NCBI GenBank assembly: GCA_944381165.1
Contig: CALWKC010000001.1
Location: 85,803 to 149,802, forward strand
Length of the DNA: 64,000 bases
Direction: 5' to 3'
DNA from: an uncultured Lachnospira sp.
GTDB lineage: Bacteria > Bacillota > Clostridia > Lachnospirales > Lachnospiraceae
Below, in pieces: positions 16,409 to 23,569 of the stretch. A program made the translations under genes and the position numbers. The notes beneath the pieces were generated by a model. That model did no database searches. It saw nothing but the letters and a program-made list of their open reading frames with translations, and had not been told where the DNA came from. Numbering within the stretch: the stretch's first letter is position 1; each line of letters starts with the position of its first letter.

Positions 16409-17321
16409 CAAATTCAGGTTTTACAATATTTTCAATAATATCTTTACCTATTGCAAATTCAGGCGTTCCCATTGCTCCCGGAGCCACCTCATATTTGTCG
16501 AATACGATGACAAGCTCACCGTTCTCATTCCAATAAAAATTATGATCGCTGTCAAGAGACACAAAATCAGCCCCCGCCAGAGTTCCGTTTATCCAATAGC
16601 TGACATGTTCGTCATTATCCATTCGCTCCTGCATCTGTCTCTTTATCTCTTCCGCAATTACATCAGAATAATCATCGCCCTCAAATAAATCTCCAAGCTG
16701 AATAATATTTCCGCTGCGATTGTCTATATGATAATATCTGTAATAATGGTTTCCCGTACCGGCTCCCCCGTCATACACCGATAATTTAAGCGTAAACCAT
16801 TTATCTGTATTGGTAACTGTCTCATAGTCAACATAAACAGATTTATAGCCCTCTCCGTCAGTTTTTTCGAGATCTTTATAAAACTCTTCGACAAGCTGTG
16901 ATGTCAGCTCCTCGACGCTTTTATTGATATACTCGGCTGCATCACTGTTTTCATCCTCTATCTGAGGCACATCAACCTCCATTTTATACCTGTCGTCAGT
17001 ATAAGAATAATCGTATTTAGTAACTACTTTTACTATGTCTCCGATTACAGGAATTTTCACCAAAACCTCGGCATAGGCAGGGCTTACACTCGGAAGGAAG
17101 AATACTGTTATAAAGATAAAGCATGCTGCGGCTGCCACACACGGCAGAACATGAAATCTGTGCCTTTTTGATGCTTTAGCGGGAACAGTTTCACTCACGC
17201 TGTTTTCTTTTTCGTCCGGCAAATTCATGAGAATGCTCTCTATCTGCTCTTTAACATCATCGGGGACTTCAAAATGTTCGTCAGCCGCTTTTTTGCGGAG
17301 ATATTTATCAAATTTATTCAT
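16392..17321 (-). CDS. RsiV-like anti-sigma factor (DUF4163/DUF3298)
   Basis: 309 residues. A ~58-residue cytoplasmic N-terminus would hold the sigma factor; one membrane segment follows (about 60-80); the rest is extracytoplasmic. The outer part matches the DUF4163 and DUF3298 arrangement of RsiV: RYKMEVDVPQI, YETVTNTDKWFTLKLSVYDGGAGTGNHYYRYYHIDNRSG split over two strands, and a C-terminal VIVFDKYEVAPGAMG / FAIGKDII. At the outer end of the membrane segment, SPAYA (80-84) looks like a signal peptidase site; in Bacillus RsiV such a cut begins sigma release once lysozyme binds. Its ATG overlaps the stop of the sigma gene. Confidence 0.87.
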   Translation of the reverse strand: MNKFDKYLRKKAADEHFEVPDDVKEQIESILMNLPDEKENSVSETVPAKASKRHRFHVLPCVAAAACFIFITVFFLPSVSPAYAEVLVKIPVIGDIVKVVTKYDYSYTDDRYKMEVDVPQIEDENSDAAEYINKSVEELTSQLVEEFYKDLEKTDGEGYKSVYVDYETVTNTDKWFTLKLSVYDGGAGTGNHYYRYYHIDNRSGNIIQLGDLFEGDDYSDVIAEEIKRQMQERMDNDEHVSYWINGTLAGADFVSLDSDHNFYWNENGELVIVFDKYEVAPGAMGTPEFAIGKDIIENIVKPEFADIIH

Positions 17322-17803
17322 CAGCTAAAATCCTCCTTCAAAATCTCCCGCAGCATCTTCCTTGCACGAGATAGCTGCTGTTTTACCGCAGCTATATTTG
17401 TGCCCGTAATTTGTGCGATTTTCGATACTGAAAGATTTTCATAATAAAACAATATAACAACTGTATCATAAGGACTTTTAAGACTTTCAACTGCCTCCCG
17501 CAGCGTGAGCCTCGAAACTGTATCTTCCTCTTCTTTCCATGAAGCTTTTTCCGGCAATTCATCCACCGGCGTTATATTTTCATTTTTGCGTATCATCTCA
17601 ACTGCAGTATTGTGTACGATACGAAGTATCCACGGTTTAAAAGAACTGTCATTTTTAAGTGTGTCAATATTTTTATACGCACGGTAAACAGATTCGCTGA
17701 TTGCGTCCGAGGCATCTTCCTCATTCCTCAAAACAGAAAGTGCCAAAGAATACATTGCTCTCTCACAAATCCTTATATTTCCGCAAAAATCATCTCTATC
17801 CAT
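17321..17803 (-). CDS. ECF-family RNA polymerase sigma factor (SigV-like)
   Basis: 160 residues from the ATG at 17803, which has AGGG 8 nt upstream. Sigma region 2 covers ~1-75, with YSLALSVLRNEEDASDAISESVYRAYKNI divided by the usual helix and KPWILRIVHNTAVEMIRK for -10 recognition. Region 4 covers ~100-155, with the helix-turn-helix LSVSKIAQITGTNIAAVKQQLSRARK. There is no region 3, as in ECF factors. The start overlaps the end of the SGNH gene by 8 bp and the stop overlaps the anti-sigma start by 1 bp, so expression is tightly coupled. The RsiV-type partner makes SigV the closest functional analogue. Confidence 0.93.
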   Translation of the reverse strand: MDRDDFCGNIRICERAMYSLALSVLRNEEDASDAISESVYRAYKNIDTLKNDSSFKPWILRIVHNTAVEMIRKNENITPVDELPEKASWKEEEDTVSRLTLREAVESLKSPYDTVVILFYYENLSVSKIAQITGTNIAAVKQQLSRARKMLREILKEDFS

Positions 17804-18764
17804 CAAAGTTGCCCTCGCTTAACCTAAGGGCAGTCTGTTCCATAATCCATCTGCCCCAATCTATATAATACTTTGCATAAAGATGTGCATTATCCTGGGA
17901 TTTATCAGCAGACAAATTACCTCCTTCATCGTCAAATAATATATTTGCATCCAGATAAAATATATCATTTCCATTGGCAAATTTTGAAATTGCGTCGTTA
18001 AATCTGTTTATTGCCGGATTATTAATAACATTGTCTGTGTCCGAACGGCTTTTCGTAACATGGAGGTTTGCCTGAACAAATATTACAGCTTCCGGCTGTT
18101 TATCTCTTATAAAATCTATAAGCTTTCCGTACTCTGCTACTGTGGTGTCAAAATCATATCCCATTTCATTTATGCCAAGCATGAGATATATTTTCCCATA
18201 TTTTTTACCGCTAAGCAACTCATTTAATGTTAATTTTCCAACATTCGGAACAGAGACAGGTTTTTTATGAATGTTATATACGCTCATTCCAACAGTGGCA
18301 AAGAAATCGGCGCTGTCAATTCCCGAATACTCCGACAGTCCCACCGTTCTCGAATCCCCGATAAAAAGAGTATCATTCATTGATATGGTAATATCGCCGG
18401 GCTCACCGGGAGAATTATCCTCCGGCTTGGTAATATCGCTTCCGGTATTATTTTCCTCCTGATTTGTCTGTTCTTCCTCGATAATATTATTCTCACCGGC
18501 AGTATTATTTTGCTCATTTTCCGGCGAAGTCTCATCAGAATAAAATGATTCAGACTGACTTTCCGGCTCAGACTGTTCTTCTGATGAAGAACTCTCGTTT
18601 TGGGACGTCTTTTCAGAGACATATTGACCGCCTGTATTCTGCATGCCCGAAGGCTTCCCTGATGCAATATTGCCGGCTGCGGTATTTCGCAGGAAAATCA
18701 GCATCACGCAGAATGAAATCATAGCTATATATGAAAAAAATGTAAGAATATTTGACTTTTTCAT
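17796..18764 (-). CDS. Membrane-anchored SGNH/GDSL-type esterase (O-acetyltransferase partner)
   Basis: 322 residues from the ATG at 18764 (GGAGG 8 nt upstream). One N-terminal membrane anchor (~5-25), then a ~100-residue Ser/Glu/Asn/Pro-rich linker that could span the wall, then an SGNH fold. The nucleophile block is FIGDSRTVG, followed by LMLGINEMG (Gly/Asn of blocks II-III) and the C-terminal catalytic pair in DNAHLYAKYY (Asp and His). It sits directly after the MBOAT gene, an arrangement like PatA/PatB or a split OatA, where the acetyl group is moved out by the MBOAT protein and transferred to the glycan by the SGNH domain. The acceptor is inferred, not shown. Confidence 0.85.
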   Translation of the reverse strand: MKKSNILTFFSYIAMISFCVMLIFLRNTAAGNIASGKPSGMQNTGGQYVSEKTSQNESSSSEEQSEPESQSESFYSDETSPENEQNNTAGENNIIEEEQTNQEENNTGSDITKPEDNSPGEPGDITISMNDTLFIGDSRTVGLSEYSGIDSADFFATVGMSVYNIHKKPVSVPNVGKLTLNELLSGKKYGKIYLMLGINEMGYDFDTTVAEYGKLIDFIRDKQPEAVIFVQANLHVTKSRSDTDNVINNPAINRFNDAISKFANGNDIFYLDANILFDDEGGNLSADKSQDNAHLYAKYYIDWGRWIMEQTALRLSEGNFDG

Positions 18765-18793
18765 CCTGAATACCTCCATTTAAAGCGCTGCCG

Positions 18794-20188
18794 CTAAAAT
18801 CTGAAATATAAAAACGGGTCGTCAAGACCTCGGTACATACAGTAAACACTCGCAATAAATATCACGGCAAGTATGCCTGCAATCACAAAGCGGTTTTTGA
18901 TAAGCTTCAGAATATTAAACGGGAGATGTGTTGAGAATAACAGTCCCGCAGCCAAAAACGGCCAGTAAAGCTTTAAGTATTTAATGTAATCATACCTGAA
19001 TATAGACCATACTCCCTGCCCGAAAAACGGAAACAGCCTTGTAAAAAACACTCCGAGCTGTCCCATGTTGTCTATTGCAAAAACAGCCCATGTAAGAGGA
19101 ATCAAAACCAGCATATAAATATGCCCAGCCGCCGGAAATCTTTCAAGAAATTTTCCTATGTACAGTTTTTCTATTATTATTATCAGCGAAATAATAAACC
19201 CCCACAGAACGAAATTATATCCTGCTCCATGCCATATTCCAGTGAGCATCCATACAATCAACAGGTTTCTTACCGTCGCAGCTTTACCCTTTCTGTTTCC
19301 TCCAAGCGGAATATATACATAATCTCTGAACCAGCTCCCCAGCGTTATATGCCAGCGTCTCCAGAACTCTGTCATCGAGCGGCTCAGATACGGAAAATCA
19401 AAATTCTTAGGAAGATTAAACCCAAGCATTTTACCGAGTCCTATCGCCATAAGCGAATACCCGAAGAAATCGAAATATATCTGAAAGGTATATGCAAGAA
19501 TTGCCATCCACGCAAGAGGCGTAGATATGCTCTCAAAACCTATCGCCAATACATCTGTCCAAAGCTTCCCCACCGGATTTGCAAGCAGTACCTTTAACCC
19601 CAGACCGAATACAAATATCCCCACGCCGTTTAAAACTGTCTCAAGCCTTATTTTTCTGCGCCGCAGTTCGTTTCTGACCTGTCCGTAGGTTACAATAGGT
19701 CCGGCTATAAGCTGCTCAAACATTGATATATAGACGCTGAATCTCAGAAGGCTCTTTTCCGCCGGAACGGTACATCTGTAAACATCAACTATATACGAAA
19801 TTCCCTGGAATGTATAAAATGAAATTCCTATAGGAAGAATTATATCAACAGATATATCAAAACCCGGAATTCTGCTGTTCATCTCGCTCAGCACGAAGCT
19901 GAGATACTTGACTGTAAAAAGGCAAATAAGATGATAAACAACCCCCGTGACAAGAAATACTTTTTTGTACTTCTGATACCTTTCTATTAAAAGCCCGACA
20001 AAAAAATCAACCAGTATACTTACAAGAAACAAAATAAAATGCTCGGGGTGGTCAATAGTTCCAACAAAATAAAAACACATGCTGCCCGCAAACAATATCT
20101 GATTTTTATGCCTGTTTGGAAAAAGATAATACAGCCCGAAAAATACAGGCAGAAAAATAAAAATAAACTTAATACTGCTGAATACCAT
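18794..20188 (-). CDS. MBOAT-family O-acyltransferase (AlgI/PatA/DltB-like)
   Basis: 464 residues, ~11 membrane segments. The MBOAT core is clear: LPIGISFYTFQGISYIVD, the amphipathic re-entrant region with MTEFWRRWHITLGSWFRDYVYIPLGGNRKG broken at usual positions, and the catalytic histidine in LTGIWHGAGYNFVLWG (~residue 325). It would pass acyl, usually acetyl, groups across the membrane. DltB is unlikely because no dltA/C/D genes adjoin. First gene of a four-gene operon with the SGNH protein, the ECF sigma factor and the RsiV-like protein. Confidence 0.9.
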   Translation of the reverse strand: MVFSSIKFIFIFLPVFFGLYYLFPNRHKNQILFAGSMCFYFVGTIDHPEHFILFLVSILVDFFVGLLIERYQKYKKVFLVTGVVYHLICLFTVKYLSFVLSEMNSRIPGFDISVDIILPIGISFYTFQGISYIVDVYRCTVPAEKSLLRFSVYISMFEQLIAGPIVTYGQVRNELRRRKIRLETVLNGVGIFVFGLGLKVLLANPVGKLWTDVLAIGFESISTPLAWMAILAYTFQIYFDFFGYSLMAIGLGKMLGFNLPKNFDFPYLSRSMTEFWRRWHITLGSWFRDYVYIPLGGNRKGKAATVRNLLIVWMLTGIWHGAGYNFVLWGFIISLIIIIEKLYIGKFLERFPAAGHIYMLVLIPLTWAVFAIDNMGQLGVFFTRLFPFFGQGVWSIFRYDYIKYLKLYWPFLAAGLLFSTHLPFNILKLIKNRFVIAGILAVIFIASVYCMYRGLDDPFLYFRF

Positions 20189-20225
20189 AACACACCGCCA
20201 TTTTTGTTTTCTTAATTATATAATA

Positions 20226-20254
20226 TAGACGCGCAAAAAATACAAAAGGTGACA
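20226..20254 (-). promoter_or_regulatory. Candidate ECF-type promoter of the MBOAT operon
   Basis: On the minus strand, TGTCACC (20254-20248), 16 bp, CGTCTA (20231-20226). ECF promoters typically have an AAC-containing -35 and a CGTC -10 at this spacing; the -10 matches well and the -35 (TGTCACC against TGAAACC) at five of seven positions. It lies between the rpsU terminator and the MBOAT start and would allow autoregulation by the operon's own sigma factor. An AT-rich TATATTATATAAT downstream could also serve sigma-A. Confidence 0.5.
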
Positions 20255-20263
20255 AAAAAACAG

Positions 20264-20293
20264 AAAAAAAGATGAGCCCCATAGGAGCTCATC
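20264..20293 (-). terminator. Rho-independent terminator of rpsU
   Basis: GATGAGC (20293-20287 on the minus strand) and GCTCATC (20277-20271), a 9-nt loop, and then seven Ts. It lies 22 bp after the rpsU stop. Confidence 0.9.
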
Positions 20294-20314
20294 TGTAATA
20301 AAAGTCATTTAATA

Positions 20315-20491
20315 TTAGTTGAATTTACGTTTTCTAGCAGCTTCAGACTTTTTCTTACGTCTTACGCTTGGCTTTTCGTAATGTTCTCTTTTACGAATTT
20401 CCTGCTGAATGCCCGCCTTAGCACAGTTTCTCTTGAATCTGCGCAATGCACTATCTAAAGACTCGTTCTCTTTAACGATGACATTTGACAT
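20315..20491 (-). CDS. rpsU: 30S ribosomal protein S21
   Basis: 58 residues from the ATG at 20491, with AGGA upstream; the longer open frame to 20581 covers the promoter and is rejected. The sequence [20 protein letters not shown], the RREHYEKPS-type centre ([15 protein letters not shown]) and the basic C-terminus are typical of S21, which binds the 16S rRNA 3' region near the anti-Shine-Dalgarno. It has its own promoter and terminator. Confidence 0.97.
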   Translation of the reverse strand: MSNVIVKENESLDSALRRFKRNCAKAGIQQEIRKREHYEKPSVRRKKKSEAARKRKFN

Positions 20492-20569
20492 ATCTCTTCC
20501 TGACCACCCTTCTGTTGCAAATTGTGCTGTGCAATACATATTAGGGTATTTACTAATCGCACAAGAAAC

Positions 20570-20597
20570 ATTATACCACATAATCCGCCTGCGTCAA
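20570..20597 (-). promoter_or_regulatory. Sigma-A promoter of rpsU
   Basis: On the minus strand, TTGACG (20597-20592), 16 bp, TATAAT (20575-20570). It lies ~80 bp upstream of the rpsU start. Confidence 0.75.
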
Positions 20598-20683
20598 TCA
20601 AAAATTAAAATTTTTTACATATATTTTCCTAATATGAGATATGCAATCCGACACCGGCTTTTGTAATAAAAGTCATTATATTA

Positions 20684-23323
20684 TTATCTTATCTGTTCAG
20701 CGAGAACTTCCGGCGCCTTTGCGAGCAGAGCGTCTATACCGCCGGGATTTTTTCCGCCTGCCTGGGCCATATTAGGACGTCCGCCGCCGCCGCCGCCGAC
20801 AAGTCCGGCAACTGCCTTGATAAGATTTCCGGCATGTGCGCCCTTAGCTACCGCGTCATCTGTTGCCATTGCGATAATATTAACCTTATCGCCCTGAGCG
20901 CTCACTATAAGCACAACTCCTGAGCCAATCTCTCCCTTAAGCTTATCGCCAAGGTTTCTCAGCTCATTCATATCTACATTGTCAACCTTTGTCGCTATAA
21001 ATGATACATCCTTGATGTTCTGTATGTCGTTCTTCACATCGCCCAGAGCATTATTTGCGAGCTGCGCTTTAAGCTTCTCATTCTCGCTTAAAAGGGACTT
21101 TATCTCATCATTCATTGTATTTATTCTTCTGACGAGCTGCCCGCGCTCAGCCTTAGCTGCCAGCGACGCCTCGTGAAGCTCGCTCTCAACCTGCGCATAG
21201 TATTTTAATACGCCGGCGTCCGTGAGCGCTTCTATTCTTCTGACTCCTGCTGCAACTCCTGATTCCGATACAATTTTAAAAAGTCTGATACTTGAAGTGT
21301 TTGATACATGTGTTCCGCCGCAGAACTCCTTTGAAAAATCTCCCATTGAGACAACGCGCACCTTCTCGCCGTATTTCTCGCCGAACAGTGCCATAGCACC
21401 CGTCTTTTTTGCCTCTTCTATCGTCATAACCTGTGTCACAACAGGAAGCGTCTCGGCAATCTTTTCATTGACAATGTTCTCTACACGCTCAATCTCATCT
21501 GCCGTCATACTCTGAAAATGAGTAAAGTCAAACCTTAGTCTTTCGGGATTGACAAATGAGCCCTTCTGCTCAACATGATTTCCGAGCACTTCGCGCAGCG
21601 CGCGCTGCAAAAGGTGTGTTGCGCTGTGGTTTTTACATGTATCTGCACGCTTTGCGGCCTCGACAGTCAGCGTAACCTCATCGCCAACCTTCATCATTCC
21701 CTTTGTCATAACTCCGACATGACCGATTTTTCCGCCCTTTAAGTTAATTGTTGTCTCGACAGCAAATTCTCCCTCAGACGCCTCAATAACTCCGCAGTCT
21801 CCTTCCTGACCGCCCATTGTGGCATAAAACACAGTCTCATCGACAATCACAGTTCCTCTGTCGCCCTCAGACAGAGCCTCGACAACCTCATCCTCTGTCG
21901 TGAGCACCGAAATACGAGAAGTATTTACAAGCTTGTCATATCCCACGAACTTACTTGTAATCTCAGGTGCAATCTCATCATATACGGTAGCGTCCGCGCC
22001 CATATAGTTGGTAGTCTTTCTGGCCTTGCGCGCCATCTGCCTCTGCTCCTCCATAGCCTTTGTAAAGCCGGATTCGTCTACGCTTATATCCTTTTCCTCA
22101 AGAATCTCTTTTGTAAGGTCAAGAGGAAAACCATAGGTATCATAGAGCTTAAAAGCATCCTCACCCGAGAGCTGCTTTTTTCCGTTTCTTTCAAGCTCGG
22201 CCTCCATGTCGCCAAGTATGCTTAAGCCCTGGTCAATAGTCTTATTGAACTTTTCTTCTTCCTCAGAGATAACCTTTGTAATAAATACACGTTTTTCCTC
22301 AAGCTCAGGATAGCCATCCTTTGAGCCCTCTATTACAGTCTCGCAGAGTTTAGAGAGGAACTTGCCCTCAATTCCCAAAAGACGTCCGTGTCTGGCGGCA
22401 CGGCGCAGAAGCCTTCTCAATACATAGCCTCTTCCCTCGTTAGAAGGCATGATACCGTCGCTCACCATAAATGTAACAGAGCGAATATGGTCGGTGATAA
22501 CTCGTATGGAAATATCCTGCTTCTCATTATCCTTATACCTGACTCCTGCCATTTCACAGACCTTGTCGCGAAGCGCCTGAAGAGTATCAACATCAAAAAT
22601 AGAATCCACATCCTGCACAACTACCGCAAGACGCTCAAGCCCCATTCCTGTATCTATATTCTTCTGAATTAAATCTGTATAATTGCCCTTTCCGTCATTG
22701 TTGAACTGTGAAAATACATTGTTCCAGACCTCCATATATCTGTCACAGTCGCAGCCGACAGTACAGCCGGGCTTTCCGCAGCCGTATTTCTCTCCTCGGT
22801 CATAATAAATCTCAGAACATGGTCCGCATGGTCCTGCGCCGTGCTCCCAGAAATTATCTTCTTTTCCGAATCTGAAAATGCGTTCCGACGCAATGCCGAC
22901 TTCTTTATTCCAGATTTCAAAAGCCTCGTCGTCATCGACATAAACAGACGGGTACAGCCTGTCCGCATCAAGACCTACAACCTCTGTCAAAAATTCCCAT
23001 GACCAGTGTATTGCCTCTCTCTTGAAGTAATCGCCGAATGAAAAATTACCCAGCATTTCAAAGAAGGTACCGTGTCTGGCAGTCTTTCCCACATTCTCAA
23101 TATCGCCCGTACGTATACACTTCTGACAGGTCGTAACCCTGCGCTTAGGCGGAATTTCCTGTCCCGTAAAATATGGCTTAAGCGGTGCCATTCCCGAATT
23201 AATAATCAACAAACTGTTATCATTATGTGGAACGAGTGAGAAACTTTTCATCTTGAGATGGTCCTTGCTCTCAAAAAAGTCAAGGAATAATTTTCTCAGC
23301 TCGTTTACGCCTCTGTACTGCAC
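20684..23323 (-). CDS. alaS: Alanyl-tRNA synthetase
   Basis: 879 residues, the full standard length. The start is GTG at 23323 with AGGAGG 8 nt upstream. Domains in order: class II catalytic core (1-240, with FLDFFESKDHL and RVTTCQKCIRTGDIENVG), tRNA-recognition helices, the editing domain with zinc ligands HSATHLLQRAL and CGGTH, then the coiled-coil and C-Ala/DHHA1 domain ending GGGGGGRPNMAQAGG. It charges tRNA-Ala and clears Ser/Gly mischarges. A 53-residue membrane-protein gene lies 36 bp upstream in the same transcript. No T-box leader is seen. Confidence 0.98.
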   Translation of the reverse strand: MQYRGVNELRKLFLDFFESKDHLKMKSFSLVPHNDNSLLIINSGMAPLKPYFTGQEIPPKRRVTTCQKCIRTGDIENVGKTARHGTFFEMLGNFSFGDYFKREAIHWSWEFLTEVVGLDADRLYPSVYVDDDEAFEIWNKEVGIASERIFRFGKEDNFWEHGAGPCGPCSEIYYDRGEKYGCGKPGCTVGCDCDRYMEVWNNVFSQFNNDGKGNYTDLIQKNIDTGMGLERLAVVVQDVDSIFDVDTLQALRDKVCEMAGVRYKDNEKQDISIRVITDHIRSVTFMVSDGIMPSNEGRGYVLRRLLRRAARHGRLLGIEGKFLSKLCETVIEGSKDGYPELEEKRVFITKVISEEEEKFNKTIDQGLSILGDMEAELERNGKKQLSGEDAFKLYDTYGFPLDLTKEILEEKDISVDESGFTKAMEEQRQMARKARKTTNYMGADATVYDEIAPEITSKFVGYDKLVNTSRISVLTTEDEVVEALSEGDRGTVIVDETVFYATMGGQEGDCGVIEASEGEFAVETTINLKGGKIGHVGVMTKGMMKVGDEVTLTVEAAKRADTCKNHSATHLLQRALREVLGNHVEQKGSFVNPERLRFDFTHFQSMTADEIERVENIVNEKIAETLPVVTQVMTIEEAKKTGAMALFGEKYGEKVRVVSMGDFSKEFCGGTHVSNTSSIRLFKIVSESGVAAGVRRIEALTDAGVLKYYAQVESELHEASLAAKAERGQLVRRINTMNDEIKSLLSENEKLKAQLANNALGDVKNDIQNIKDVSFIATKVDNVDMNELRNLGDKLKGEIGSGVVLIVSAQGDKVNIIAMATDDAVAKGAHAGNLIKAVAGLVGGGGGGRPNMAQAGGKNPGGIDALLAKAPEVLAEQIR

Positions 23324-23359
23324 TTTTATTTCCTCCTGATTTTAACTTTATTAGCGGAT

Positions 23360-23521
23360 TTATTCCGCCTTATGGGCAGCATCGCTGTCCTTTTTTGCAT
23401 CTCTTTTCTTTCTGAGCGCCCTGCCGATAAACACGGCTGCGACAAGCAGTAAAAGCATTATCGCAAATTTAACGCACTCAAACAAAACCTCTCCCGACAA
23501 CACACTTACCAAACCTACCAT
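23360..23521 (-). CDS. Small single-pass membrane protein (53 residues)
   Basis: A short ORF with ATG at 23521 and GGAGG 4 nt upstream. The product starts MVGLVSVLSGEVLFE, has one membrane helix (~17-34, VKFAIMLLLLVAAVFIGRA) and ends in a charged tail rich in Lys and Asp. Its ribosome site, its own upstream promoter (23541-23569) and its position between two genes in the same direction support expression. The function is unknown; co-transcription with alaS may be positional only. Confidence 0.72.
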   Translation of the reverse strand: MVGLVSVLSGEVLFECVKFAIMLLLLVAAVFIGRALRKKRDAKKDSDAAHKAE

Positions 23522-23540
23522 AAAACCTCCAATCTAAGCA

Positions 23541-23569
23541 ATTCTAGCACAAATACTTTTGTTAATCAA
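23541..23569 (-). promoter_or_regulatory. Sigma-A promoter for the small membrane protein and alaS
   Basis: On the minus strand, TTGATT (23569-23564), 17 bp, TAGAAT (23546-23541), with the -35 inside the 3' end of the MutS-like gene. The first start codon is 20 bp downstream of the -10. Confidence 0.6.

Noticed and set aside
23324-23561. T-box leader for alaS
   Set aside because: The segment is filled by a small ORF and a promoter; there is no specifier stem or T-box sequence.
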